Below, piece by piece: positions 40,069 through 48,487 of a stretch of DNA of 64,000 nucleotides. Position 1 is the stretch's first letter, and each line of letters begins with the position of its first letter. A program made the translations under genes and the position numbers. The notes under the pieces were generated by a model. That model was not told where the DNA came from. It worked only from the letters and a program-made list of their open reading frames with translations, and did not search any database. Source of the DNA: Pseudophaeobacter flagellatus (GTDB lineage Bacteria; Pseudomonadota; Alphaproteobacteria; Rhodobacterales; Rhodobacteraceae). The DNA is taken from assembly GCF_021228235.1 (NCBI RefSeq), contig NZ_JAJQRG010000002.1, forward strand, positions 62,001 to 126,000, read 5' to 3'.

Positions 40069-40127
40069 GGTCGTAACGACCGACATCTGGAGGGGGACAA
40101 CGCTATGTCGTCGTGCCTCCATGTCGG
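40069..40127 (-). promoter_or_regulatory. Inverted repeats in the iorA leader
   Basis: Between marR and iorA, CCGACAT-CT-GGAGG (40080-40093) can pair with CCTCC-ATGTCGG (40116-40127), twelve pairs with a two-base bulge. Beside it GGTCG-TAA-CGACC (40069-40081) is a second short palindrome, 15 bases from the iorA start codon. They may form an RNA hairpin controlling iorA or serve as a regulator site. Confidence 0.4.
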
Positions 40128-40198
40128 AAAACTTGGCCACGCGCGCGGTGCGGATGACATCAATTTGCCCCTGGTTGGGGCTGGGCCGTTGAGGCCTT

Positions 40199-40645
40199 TC
40201 AAAAATCGTGCTGGCGGATGCTGTAGAAAACGCGCAGCAGCAGATCGTTCATCATCTTTCTGTCGTCTGTAGAAAGCGCCGACAGCATGACCTCCCGCAT
40301 CTGAAGCATGGCGGGCCAGGCAGTCTCGTGGACCTGACGCCCGGTCTCGGTCAGTTGGATGTGGCGGATGCGGCTGTCTTTGCTGTCTGCTTCGCGCCGG
40401 ATCAACCCGGCGGTTTCCATCGTGTCCAGCGTACGCGACAGCGTTGGTTGCTTAATAACCGTCAACACCGACAGGGTATTGATGGTGCAGGGGCCGCTCT
40501 CGGTCAGCACGGCCAGCGCGCGCATCTGCGCCACCGTTATTCCAACCTCCTTCAGGGCCTCTTCAACACCCTTGTTGTATCGCGCCATGATGCGGTTCAT
40601 CAGATAGGGGGTGAACTCCTCCAGATGATCGGGGCCGGTTGTCAT
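40199..40645 (-). CDS. MarR-family transcriptional regulator
   Basis: A 148-residue MarR-type winged-helix protein. The recognition helix lies in VIKQPTLSRTLDTMETAGLI and the wing in READSKDSRIRHIQLT, including the conserved Asp-Ser-Arg. MarR proteins are often de-repressed by aromatic acids; those of indole-acetate catabolism (IacR, IadR) belong here, which fits the indolepyruvate oxidoreductase genes downstream. Its ATG at 40645 overlaps the stop of the FAD oxidoreductase gene (ATGA), so it is made from the same transcript. The palindrome ahead of the cyclase gene is its likely site (inference). Confidence 0.9.
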   Translation of the reverse strand: MTTGPDHLEEFTPYLMNRIMARYNKGVEEALKEVGITVAQMRALAVLTESGPCTINTLSVLTVIKQPTLSRTLDTMETAGLIRREADSKDSRIRHIQLTETGRQVHETAWPAMLQMREVMLSALSTDDRKMMNDLLLRVFYSIRQHDF

Positions 40646-42213
40646 GCGCCAAGTTCCTTCGCCACGAGATAGCCTGAGCCACCGGACAGGCCGGGCCCCG
40701 GATGGGTCGATGCCCCGATGTGATAAAGGCCCTTCACCCCGGTGGTGTGCCGTTTGCTGTCCGCAAAGGGGCGCCAGAGAAAGAACTGTTCCAGCGAGCA
40801 CGCCCCGCCATAGGGATCGCCGCCCACGAGGTTCGCATTCATGCCCGCCAGATCTGCAGGTGAAATGGCCCGCCGTGTCACGACCTTTGAGGCAAAGCCG
40901 TCGATGTGGTTCGCCAGGATCTGCTCGACACGATCTGCAAATGCCTCGCGCAGCTCTGGCGTCCAGGTGCCGTCGTCAGGCACCGAAATCTCGCCCTTGG
41001 CATCGCCTTTGACGTGACGCGGGGCTTCGGGCATCTGCAGCCAGAGCACGGATTTCCCCTCTGGCGCGCGTGTCGGGTCGGCGGCGCAGGGTTGGCCGAC
41101 GCAGATTGTCGGCACCTCCGGCAGCAGACCGCGTTCGGCCTCGTTTCCGGCCTTGGAGACCCCGTCCAATCCGGGTGTGAGATGCAAAAGCTGCACCTTG
41201 TCCAGTTCCGGTGTGCGCCAGTTCACCGGCCCCTCCAGTACATAGTGCAGTTGGAAGTTCCCCTTGCCATAACGATAGCGGCGCAGGTCGTCTGCTTTGC
41301 TCTCTCCCTCGAGCAGCGTGCCGTAGAGCTGATGGGGCGTGACCGAGGCCAGTACGGATGGCGCCGCGATGTACTCCGCGTTGGCGAGGGTGACGCCAGT
41401 GACCGCCCCGCGGGTCTGCTCAATCCGGCTGACGTCGGCGTTGGTGCGCACGGTGCCGCCGTTTTCCTCGATGATCGCGCACAGGCCCTGCACCATAGAC
41501 GCGATGCCGCCCTTGGCGATCGGCGCACCGGCGGCTTCGAGGGCAAAGCCGATGATCTGTCCCATCTGTCCGGAAAAGGCAGCTTCCGGTCCAAGGCCCG
41601 CATGCAGGCACCACGGCGCCCAGAGCGCCTGTGCAAGTTCGGACTGGAACGAGGTTTCCAGCCAGCCCCGCATCGACGTCAGCGATTCACCCATGGTTGC
41701 GGCAAGCCCGTGGGGGCCACGTTTCCAGGCCTCCTTGCCGAGCAGCTTGGCAGTTGCGCGGGACCATGGATCGCCGCCCATCAGGCCGAACAGCAGCTCA
41801 GCCTTGCCGCCGAAAGCGTCCAAATCGGCAGAAAGCTGGTCGCCGTCGCCCGCTGCTGCCGCGTTGAAGGCCGCAACATTGGCGGCACGATCCATCTGGT
41901 AGACCAGCGCCTGACCGTCGGGGAGGAGCACGCCAGTGGGCGTTTTGGTGGCGCAGAATTCGACGCCGTGGCGCATGAGATCGTCGCCCAGGGCCGCATG
42001 CGCAGCTCCGGTCACCCATAGGACCAATGTGGTCGCCAAAGGGTCATGGATCACGCCGTCGCCCAGAGGTTCAGTTCGCATGCAGCCACCTGCCACGGAT
42101 TCACGTTCCAGCAACACCACGCGCTTTCCCGCCTTGGCCAGCAGGGCGCCAGAGGTCAGCGCATTGATGCCCGTACCTATGATGGCAACGTCAAATTCAG
42201 TGGCAGGTGACAT
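40642..42213 (-). CDS. CrtI/phytoene desaturase-like FAD oxidoreductase (copy 2)
   Basis: A 523-residue flavoprotein of the same superfamily as the one at 34.8-36.3 kb. It begins DVAIIGTGINALTSGALLA, has ERESVAGGCMRTE in the second FAD block and ends GLYHIGASTHPGPGLSGGSG. Shared unusual spans, such as the DPTRAPEGK block, show that the two are paralogues. It is encoded four bases after the cyclase gene and overlaps marR by four. The substrate is unknown; oxidation of a C-N or C-C bond is the family's usual chemistry. Confidence 0.85.
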   Translation of the reverse strand: MSPATEFDVAIIGTGINALTSGALLAKAGKRVVLLERESVAGGCMRTEPLGDGVIHDPLATTLVLWVTGAAHAALGDDLMRHGVEFCATKTPTGVLLPDGQALVYQMDRAANVAAFNAAAAGDGDQLSADLDAFGGKAELLFGLMGGDPWSRATAKLLGKEAWKRGPHGLAATMGESLTSMRGWLETSFQSELAQALWAPWCLHAGLGPEAAFSGQMGQIIGFALEAAGAPIAKGGIASMVQGLCAIIEENGGTVRTNADVSRIEQTRGAVTGVTLANAEYIAAPSVLASVTPHQLYGTLLEGESKADDLRRYRYGKGNFQLHYVLEGPVNWRTPELDKVQLLHLTPGLDGVSKAGNEAERGLLPEVPTICVGQPCAADPTRAPEGKSVLWLQMPEAPRHVKGDAKGEISVPDDGTWTPELREAFADRVEQILANHIDGFASKVVTRRAISPADLAGMNANLVGGDPYGGACSLEQFFLWRPFADSKRHTTGVKGLYHIGASTHPGPGLSGGSGYLVAKELGA

Positions 42214-42217
42214 ATTT

Positions 42218-43009
42218 TCAGGCCCCCGGAACCAGCGCCAGAACGCGCACCGGAGACCCTGTTCCGTTGACGATCTTCAGCGGCGCTGTGACCACAATGG
42301 CGCCTTTGGCGGGCAGCTCCTTGAGATTGGTCAGCGAGGCCAGACCATAGCGGTTGGCCTTATGCAGCAGGTTGTGGGCCGGGAAGGGCAGTTCAAAACT
42401 TGCCGCGAGTCCGGCGTCGGTCCCGATGCACTGAGACCCCCAGCCAAGCGCGTTCTTTTCCATCAGGTATTCGATGCAGTCTGCCGAGGGGCCGGGGGTG
42501 TGGGGGCCGTTCTCATCGGTGTTGAGAAACTTGTCCTCGTCGTGGTTGTACTGATCCCAGTCGGTGCGCATCAGAACCCATTCGCCCGCCTTGATCTCTC
42601 CGTGCTCGGCTTCCCAGTCCTGCACGCCCTGTTTGGTCAGCAGGAAATCATTGTCTTCGGCGGCCTGTGCCGAACAGTCGATGACATTTGCAGGGGCCAT
42701 GAATTTTTGCGGATCGATCGTGTCGACGGACCCATCGGGATAGTCCTTGCCGGTGACCCAGTGGTGCGGCGCGTCGTAATGCGTTCCCGAATGTTCACCA
42801 AGCTTGAGCCAGTTCCAGGCCCAGAACGGCCCACGGTCGCCGTATCTCGAAATCTGATGAATTTCGATCTTGGGCGTGTCATCGGCAAGCTCGGGCGGCA
42901 GTTTCAACAGCGGGGTGTCCGGCCCCAGCGGGGCGGAGCAATCGACAACCCTGATCCCCCCATCCAGAAGTCCGGAGGCAAGTGCGGCAAGCGTGTCCGT
43001 CTGATTCAT
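42218..43009 (-). CDS. Cyclase / kynurenine formamidase-like metal hydrolase
   Basis: A 263-residue metal-dependent hydrolase of the cyclase family (PF04199 type). The metal site HSGTHYDAPHH is near residue 72 and fits the KynB motif HxGTHxDxPxH. KynB hydrolyses N-formylkynurenine and relatives hydrolyse isatin or close rings; at 263 residues this one is longer than KynB (about 210), closer to isatin-hydrolase-like members. It is the first gene of the block with FAD oxidoreductase, MarR and IorAB, and a strong palindrome lies 36 bases before its start. Confidence 0.85.
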   Translation of the reverse strand: MNQTDTLAALASGLLDGGIRVVDCSAPLGPDTPLLKLPPELADDTPKIEIHQISRYGDRGPFWAWNWLKLGEHSGTHYDAPHHWVTGKDYPDGSVDTIDPQKFMAPANVIDCSAQAAEDNDFLLTKQGVQDWEAEHGEIKAGEWVLMRTDWDQYNHDEDKFLNTDENGPHTPGPSADCIEYLMEKNALGWGSQCIGTDAGLAASFELPFPAHNLLHKANRYGLASLTNLKELPAKGAIVVTAPLKIVNGTGSPVRVLALVPGA

Positions 43010-43039
43010 GCGAAGTCATCCCTGTTGGTGTTATTGATT

Positions 43040-43060
43040 ACTATATATGCAGATGCATAT
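43040..43060 (-). promoter_or_regulatory. Candidate MarR operator overlapping a promoter
   Basis: ATATGCA-GA-TGCATAT (43045-43060) is a perfect 7-2-7 inverted repeat. On the minus strand it directly abuts TATAGT (43045-43040), a good -10 hexamer for the cyclase gene. MarR proteins bind palindromes of this size, and the only regulator encoded in the operon is a MarR. A perfect 14-base match in such a place is unlikely to be chance, although the area is AT-rich. Confidence 0.55.
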
Positions 43061-43476
43061 TTCGATTTGTTTCAAGCATAAAATTTATTTTCAGGTCGAA
43101 TTTTTCGCTGGACGCTGGTTTTGAGACGAATTTTCACCGCTTTGGGCCACGGAACGGCTGCTTTCTCTGCGTTGCAGCAATATTTACGGCCACCGCGCCC
43201 CTGCGAATCCGGTTGTTTCCGGTTCATCCTGACCGGCATCGACCATGATGCGACCGGCAATTGCGCCAGCCGGGGACAAGCGACAGCCGCCCCTCCCTAC
43301 TCTGCCATATCATCAGTTTAATCATCGCCAGCGCGGTCCAGCAGTTGAGTTCGCGCGCCATTCCTCCTATTTCAAGCAGGCGTGCAGACACGCGGGACGC
43401 CTGTCGCGCCCTTCAGACCCACACCAGGACCCCAGATCAGGTCCAGCGCAGCCCCTATCGGCAAAGGATTTCCTCC
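43061..43476. other. Spacer between catabolic block and rnd
   Basis: About 415 bases with no credible gene; the open frame leading into rnd on the plus strand has no coding character before the GTG at 43477. It must contain the promoter of the rnd-kdsD-lpt genes, which I could not place. No repeat or terminator seen. Confidence 0.4.
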
Positions 43477-44091
43477 GTGACCAACCATCTTTACCAAAAC
43501 GATTTGCCTGATGATCTCAAACTTGGCCCTGTAGTGGCGATCGACTGCGAAACCATGGGGCTGAACCCGCACCGCGACCGGCTCTGCGTCATTCAGCTGT
43601 CGGATGGCGATGGCAATGCCCATATCGTGCAGGTGGCCAAGGGCCAGACCGAGGCGCCCAATCTCTGCGCCATGCTGCAAGACCCCGATACGCTGAAGCT
43701 GTTCCACTTTGGCCGCTTTGATATTGCCGCCATGTATCATGCCTTTGGTGCGCTGACGGCACCGGTCTATTGCACCAAGATCGCCAGCCGACTGGTGCGC
43801 ACCTATACGGATCGCCACGGGCTCAAGAACCTGACGCAAGAACTGATCGGAGTAGACATTTCCAAACAGCAACAGATGAGCGACTGGGGTGCCAAGACCC
43901 TGACTGATGCGCAACTGGACTATGCTGCATCGGATGTCTTGTACCTGCACCGCCTGCGTGAGGCGCTGAACAAGCGGCTAGAGCGCGAAGGCCGCATGGA
44001 AATGGCCCAGGCCTGTTTTGATTTTCTGCCAATGCGTGCCAAACTGGATCTCGCTGGATGGCCCGAAACGGATATTTTTGCACACTCATGA
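43477..44091 (+). CDS. RNase D-like 3'-5' exonuclease (catalytic domain only)
   Basis: A 204-residue DEDDy exonuclease. Asp and Glu of motif I are in VVAIDCETMGL, motif II in FHFGRFDIAAM and motif III in YAASDVLYL. Full RNase D has about 370 residues with two HRDC domains; these are absent, so it is the short form common in alphaproteobacteria. The likely start is a GTG at 43477 with AAAGGA upstream, giving the N-terminus VTNHLYQNDLPDD. Its stop overlaps the kdsD start (ATGA). Confidence 0.88.
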   Translation: MTNHLYQNDLPDDLKLGPVVAIDCETMGLNPHRDRLCVIQLSDGDGNAHIVQVAKGQTEAPNLCAMLQDPDTLKLFHFGRFDIAAMYHAFGALTAPVYCTKIASRLVRTYTDRHGLKNLTQELIGVDISKQQQMSDWGAKTLTDAQLDYAASDVLYLHRLREALNKRLEREGRMEMAQACFDFLPMRAKLDLAGWPETDIFAHS

Positions 44092-45056
44092 CCTCCTCAG
44101 ATAAATTCCTCGCCACGGCCCGTCAGGTTGCTACCGACGAAGCCCGCGCGCTCGACGCCCTGGCCGAGAGCTTTGACCACCGCTTTGTAGCGGCGGCGGA
44201 GCTGATCCTGGCGGCCACTGGTCGGGTGATCATCAGCGGCATCGGCAAATCCGGCCATATCGGCCACAAGATTGCCGCCACCCTGGCCAGCACCGGCACC
44301 CCGGCCTATTTTGTTCACCCCGCCGAGGCCAGCCATGGTGATCTGGGCATGCTCTCCAAGGGCGATGTGGTGCTGGCAATTTCCAACTCTGGCGAAGCGC
44401 CGGAGCTGGCCAATCTGCTGGCCTTTACCCGGCGCTTCAACATTCCGCTGATTGGCCTGTCCAGCAAACCCGAAAGCACCCTGATGACCCAGGCGGATGT
44501 GCAGCTGCAAATCCCCGCCATGGGCGAGGCCTGCGGCTACGGTATTGTGCCGTCCAATTCCACCACGCTGACCCTCGCCATGGGCGATGCGCTGGCAATT
44601 GCCATCATGAAACACCGCGATTTCAGACCCGAAAATTTCCGCGACTTTCACCCGGGCGGTAAGCTGGGTGCCCAGCTCAGCAAGGTGCGCGATCTGATGC
44701 ATGGCGGCGATGCCCTGCCCTTGGTCCGCCAGGATACCCCAATGACCGAAGCCCTGATCGAGATCAGCCAAAAGGGATTTGGCGTCGTCGGCGTCACCGA
44801 TAACACGGGCCAGATCTTGGGCATCATCACCGATGGCGACCTGCGCCGCCACATGGATGGGCTGCTGCAAAAACAGGCTGCCGAGGTCATGACCACGCAG
44901 CCAACCACCATCGCCCCCGATGCCCTGGCCGAAGAAGCCGTGGCCATCATGAACCAGCACAAGATCACCTGTCTGTTTGCCATTGACCCCAATAAGGGCC
45001 AGCGCGCCGAGGGGCTGTTGCATATTCACGACTGCCTGCGCGCCGGGCTTGGATAG
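44088..45056 (+). CDS. kdsD: Arabinose-5-phosphate isomerase (KpsF/GutQ family)
   Basis: A 322-residue enzyme that makes D-arabinose 5-phosphate from ribulose 5-phosphate, the first step to KDO of lipopolysaccharide. An N-terminal SIS sugar-isomerase domain (about 35-170, with GIGKSGHIGHKIAATLASTG) is followed by two CBS domains (about 205-320). The FHPGGKLG block between them is typical. It overlaps rnd by four bases and precedes lptC by 18, placing KDO supply with LPS export. Confidence 0.95.
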   Translation: MTSSDKFLATARQVATDEARALDALAESFDHRFVAAAELILAATGRVIISGIGKSGHIGHKIAATLASTGTPAYFVHPAEASHGDLGMLSKGDVVLAISNSGEAPELANLLAFTRRFNIPLIGLSSKPESTLMTQADVQLQIPAMGEACGYGIVPSNSTTLTLAMGDALAIAIMKHRDFRPENFRDFHPGGKLGAQLSKVRDLMHGGDALPLVRQDTPMTEALIEISQKGFGVVGVTDNTGQILGIITDGDLRRHMDGLLQKQAAEVMTTQPTTIAPDALAEEAVAIMNQHKITCLFAIDPNKGQRAEGLLHIHDCLRAGLG

Positions 45057-45074
45057 TCGCAGGGGAACCCGATC

Positions 45075-45656
45075 ATGGATCCATATTCGCGCACCGTAAG
45101 CTATCTCAAAGTGCTGCTGCCCCTGACGGCACTGGCCTTGTTATCGACGCTGTTCATGATCTCGCGCGGTGCCGAAACCGAGGCGGTCATCCCCTTTGCC
45201 GACCGCGAGATAGAGGAACGCCTGCGCGGCCAGCAGGTAACGGCGCCGTTCTTTTCCGGTTCTACCGCGCAGGGCGATGAAATTGAGGTCATCGCAACCG
45301 TGGCCCGCGCCAAGGCGGACGAACCGGTGATCGCCAGCGGCCTTGAGGCCGAGATTCGCATGGTGGCCGGAGGTCGGCTGACGCTGAGTTCCGATCGCGG
45401 CACAGTGCATCCCGATCAGGATCTGGCCCGCTTTATCGGCAATGTCGAACTGACCACCGCCGATGGCATGGTGGTCACGACAGAGGCGCTCAAGACGCAG
45501 CTGAGCCGGGTGCAGGCCGAAAGCCCCGGTGCCATTCGGGCGACCAGCGCGCTTGGTGATCTGACGGCTGGCCATATGGAGATCACCTCAGAAACTATTG
45601 GCGGGCCCGTGCATCTACTCTTCACCAAAGGCGTCAAGCTGGTATACGCTCCTTAA
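45075..45656 (+). CDS. lptC: LPS export protein LptC
   Basis: A 193-residue bitopic protein of the LPS transport bridge. One N-terminal membrane helix (about 13-33, VLLPLTALALLSTLFMI) anchors a periplasmic beta-jellyroll. LptC passes lipopolysaccharide from the LptB2FG complex to LptA. Sequence conservation in LptC is low; the call rests on size, topology and position before lptA and lptB. Confidence 0.9.
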   Translation: MDPYSRTVSYLKVLLPLTALALLSTLFMISRGAETEAVIPFADREIEERLRGQQVTAPFFSGSTAQGDEIEVIATVARAKADEPVIASGLEAEIRMVAGGRLTLSSDRGTVHPDQDLARFIGNVELTTADGMVVTTEALKTQLSRVQAESPGAIRATSALGDLTAGHMEITSETIGGPVHLLFTKGVKLVYAP

Positions 45657-45675
45657 AAATTGGAAAGATAGATCC

Positions 45676-46194
45676 TTGACCCATTTGTGCCGTTTATTGA
45701 TTGCCCTGATGACCAGCCTGTTTCTTGCACTGCCGGTGGCGGCGCAAACCGCGTCTGTTGCCTTTGGCTCGGTCAAGGCAGATCCATCGCAGCCGGTTGA
45801 GGTCACTTCGGATACGCTGGCAGTCAACCAGGTGGATGGCTCGGCGGAATTTATTGGCAATGTGTTGATCATACAGGGCGTTATGCGGCTTTCAGCTGCT
45901 CGGGTTCTGGTGATCTACAAAACCGACGACACCGGCAAGCGCGGCATTGAACGACTGGAAGCCACGGGCGATGTGCTGCTGGTCAGCGGCCCGGATGCCG
46001 CCGAGGCCGAGAAGGCGGAATATAGCATCGACCAGGGTACCATCGTGATGACAGGCAATGTCCTTTTGAACCAGGGGGCAGGCTCGCTTACCTCGCAGCG
46101 GATGGTGGTCAACCTGACCACCGGCACCGCTAGCATGGCAGGGCGTGTCAAAACCATTTTGAACCCCAGCTCCGAATCGGACGACAGTAACTAA
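45676..46194 (+). CDS. lptA: LPS transport protein LptA
   Basis: A 172-residue periplasmic protein with an OstA-type beta-jellyroll that carries lipopolysaccharide across the periplasm. The block [20 protein letters not shown] and later [13 protein letters not shown] are typical. I place the start at a TTG (45676) with GGAAAG upstream, which gives a normal signal peptide ending AAQT; an in-frame ATG at 45709 leaves a shorter one, and a start at 45598 would lie inside lptC. The TAA stop shares its last base with the lptB start. Confidence 0.9.
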   Translation: MTHLCRLLIALMTSLFLALPVAAQTASVAFGSVKADPSQPVEVTSDTLAVNQVDGSAEFIGNVLIIQGVMRLSAARVLVIYKTDDTGKRGIERLEATGDVLLVSGPDAAEAEKAEYSIDQGTIVMTGNVLLNQGAGSLTSQRMVVNLTTGTASMAGRVKTILNPSSESDDSN

Positions 46195-46955
46195 TGCCCC
46201 GCACCCCTGACCTGCACCTCACCGAAGGCTCCTCTGGCCTGCGCATCGAAAGACTCCGCAAAAGCTATCGCAAAAAAGTGGTGATCCGAGATGTGTCGAT
46301 GTCGCTGAATCGCGGCGAGGTCGTGGCGCTGCTGGGGCCAAATGGCTCGGGCAAAACTACCAGTTTTTACGCCATCGCCGGGCTGGTCTTTCCCGAGGCC
46401 GGCACCGTGACCATTGATGGTCAGAACGTCACCAGCCTGCCGATGTATCGTCGCGCGCGGTTGGGGATTGGCTATCTGCCGCAGGAAATGTCGATTTTTC
46501 GCGGCCTCTCGGTCGAGGACAATATCATGGCAGTGCTGGATATTGCCGTCAAACACGACCACAAACGCCGCGAACGTCTAGAAGAGCTGCTGTCGGATTT
46601 TTCCATCGAGCACCTGCGCCGGGCGCCGGCCCTGGCGCTTTCAGGGGGCGAACGTCGCCGGGTGGAAATTGCCCGCTGCCTGGCCGCCGATCCAAAATAC
46701 CTGCTTCTGGATGAACCCTTTGCCGGGGTTGACCCAATTTCGGTTGGCGATATCCGCCATCTGGTGGCCGATCTCAAGAAGCGCGGGATCGGAGTCTTGA
46801 TCACCGATCACAACGTACGCGAAACCCTAGAGATCGTGGATCGCGCCTATATCCTGCATGACGGCCAGGTACTGATGTCCGGCAGCCCCGCGGAAGTGGT
46901 TGAAAATGAAAACGTCCGCCGGGTCTATCTGGGTGACAATTTCCGCATCTCTTAG
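46194..46955 (+). CDS. lptB: LPS export ABC transporter ATPase LptB
   Basis: A 253-residue ABC ATPase that energises extraction of lipopolysaccharide by LptFG. Walker A is GPNGSGKTT, the signature LSGGERRR and Walker [13 protein letters not shown]. It starts at the TAATG overlap with lptA. In many proteobacteria rpoN follows lptB; here a 323-base spacer leads straight to hpf. Confidence 0.96.
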   Translation: MPRTPDLHLTEGSSGLRIERLRKSYRKKVVIRDVSMSLNRGEVVALLGPNGSGKTTSFYAIAGLVFPEAGTVTIDGQNVTSLPMYRRARLGIGYLPQEMSIFRGLSVEDNIMAVLDIAVKHDHKRRERLEELLSDFSIEHLRRAPALALSGGERRRVEIARCLAADPKYLLLDEPFAGVDPISVGDIRHLVADLKKRGIGVLITDHNVRETLEIVDRAYILHDGQVLMSGSPAEVVENENVRRVYLGDNFRIS

Positions 46956-47278
46956 CCCGCAGAAAACCGGGGCGGAACGCACGACAAGCACCGGAAAAGA
47001 GAGCCCTTTTTACGATACTCAACAATAGCGATTTTCCGCCAATCCGACACAAATGGCGGGATCAAATTGGCGGAATACCATTGACTCTTATGCTGGTTTG
47101 TCATCGAATTGAAACATGGCAAACGTGCAGTATCAGGCAGACCTAGACGTGGTCTTGGCAACAAGACCTGAAGGCCTGTCTCGCACTTCCCTGCCAAATC
47201 CCCTGACCCAAAACTGACGACACCCCTTCGGGCCCGGCCCGGATGGTGTTTTGGGTGAAAATTTGTGAAGGAGATCAC
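46956..47278 (+). promoter_or_regulatory. Spacer with candidate hpf promoter; rpoN absent
   Basis: No gene lies here, although rpoN is common at this position in proteobacteria. TTGACT (47081-47086), 17 bases, TCGAAT (47104-47109) is a fair sigma-70 promoter, about 170 bases upstream of hpf. GAAGGAGA just before the hpf ATG (47266-47273) is its ribosome-binding site. Confidence 0.4.
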
Positions 47279-47851
47279 ATGCATTACAAAATCACCGGTA
47301 AACAGATCGACATTGGCGAAGCGTTGCAGACCCATGTTCAAACCGAGCTAGGGGCCGTCGTCTCGAAATATGCTGAGCGTCCGACTGACGCGAATATTGT
47401 ATTTTCCAAGTCCGCACATGAATTTGTCTGCGAAGCCACCGTGCATCTTTCCACTGGGCTAACCGCACAGGCCAAGGCGCATGCCACTGAAATCTATTCC
47501 GCTTTTGAAGCCTGCTGTGAAAAGATGGAAAAACAGCTGCGCCGCTACAAACGTCGGCTGAAAGATCACCATCGCGATCGCAGCGAACCGGTTGAAATCC
47601 TCGGCGCAAACTCTTATATCCTCGCCTCTGACGACGCGGATTCCAGTGCCGAACCCGACACACTGCAGCCGATCATTGTTGCCGAAATGGAGGCCAGGAT
47701 TCAGTCCCTCTCTGTTGGTGAAGCCGTGATGCAAATGGAGCTTGCAGGTGCGCCGGTATTGGTGTTCCGCAATGAAAGCAAAAACGGTGTGAACGTGGTA
47801 TACCGCCGGGAAGATGGCAACATTGGTTGGATCGACCCACAACAGGTATAG
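47279..47851 (+). CDS. hpf: Ribosome hibernation-promoting factor, long form
   Basis: A 190-residue ribosome-associated inhibitor. The N-terminal S30AE domain (about 1-100, MHYKITGKQIDIGEALQTHV) blocks the decoding site of idle ribosomes, and the C-terminal domain (about 130-190, with VMQMELAGAPVLVFRN) dimerises to make 100S ribosomes. The length marks the long form. The ATG at 47279 was chosen for homology and for AAGGAG at good spacing. ptsN follows after 47 bases. Confidence 0.94.
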   Translation: MHYKITGKQIDIGEALQTHVQTELGAVVSKYAERPTDANIVFSKSAHEFVCEATVHLSTGLTAQAKAHATEIYSAFEACCEKMEKQLRRYKRRLKDHHRDRSEPVEILGANSYILASDDADSSAEPDTLQPIIVAEMEARIQSLSVGEAVMQMELAGAPVLVFRNESKNGVNVVYRREDGNIGWIDPQQV

Positions 47852-47898
47852 GCCAGACATAGAGCTGGGCCACAGCATCTGAACAGAGCAGGTGACCT

Positions 47899-48363
47899 AT
47901 GCAGATTTCGAGTATTCTGAAACCCGGCGCCGTCCGGGTAATTGGGGCCGCATCCAGCAAGAAGCGCCTGTTTCAGGAAATTTCTGAGGTCGCACATACC
48001 TGTTATGGCCTTGATGCCCAGTCCACTGTCGAGGCTCTGCTGGATCGCGAGAGCCTTGGTCCTACCGGCGTGGGGCACGGCGTTGCCCTGCCCCATGCCC
48101 GCCTTGATGGCCTGAACGAGGTACGCGGCGTCTTTGTGATTCTGGAAAAACCGCTGGATTTTGACTCGGTGGATCGCCAGCCGGTGGATATCGCCTTTTC
48201 GCTTTTTGCGCCCGAAGATGCGGGGGTGGAACACCTGAAGGCCCTGGCGCTGGTGTCGCGCACCCTGCGCGAACAGAGCTTTTGCACCAAACTGCGTGCC
48301 AACCACGACCCCGCGACGCTGTTCGCCATCCTGACAGAGAATCAGCCCGTCCAGGCCGCCTGA
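47899..48363 (+). CDS. ptsN: PTS IIA-like nitrogen regulatory protein PtsN
   Basis: A 154-residue EIIA-Ntr protein of the regulatory phosphotransferase branch. The phosphorylated histidine is His66 in GVALPHARL. Members tune potassium transport, nitrogen metabolism and stress responses by protein contact. It ends the rnd-kdsD-lpt-hpf-ptsN series. No other PTS gene is in the window. Confidence 0.95.
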   Translation: MQISSILKPGAVRVIGAASSKKRLFQEISEVAHTCYGLDAQSTVEALLDRESLGPTGVGHGVALPHARLDGLNEVRGVFVILEKPLDFDSVDRQPVDIAFSLFAPEDAGVEHLKALALVSRTLREQSFCTKLRANHDPATLFAILTENQPVQAA

Positions 48364-48381
48364 TCGCGCACCGCTGCGGGT

Positions 48382-48487
48382 CTAGAGCGTGTCGCTCGAA
48401 AGTGGGTTCCGGTTTCGGCTATTCGAGATGCGAAATCCGTAAACGAGAGCGTGCCGCCTGACTGCGCATGAAGCCCATACGCTCTAG
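48382..48487. repeat. Intergenic palindromic repeat element
   Basis: A 106-base element bounded by CTAGAGCGT (48382-48390) and its exact reverse complement ACGCTCTAG (48479-48487). Its inner left part, CGAAAGTGGGTTCCGGTTTCGG-like (48397-48418), closely resembles a dispersed intergenic repeat I recall from many alphaproteobacterial genomes. It overlaps the stop codon of the sulfotransferase gene. It could fold into a long hairpin that ends transcripts from both sides. Confidence 0.6.
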
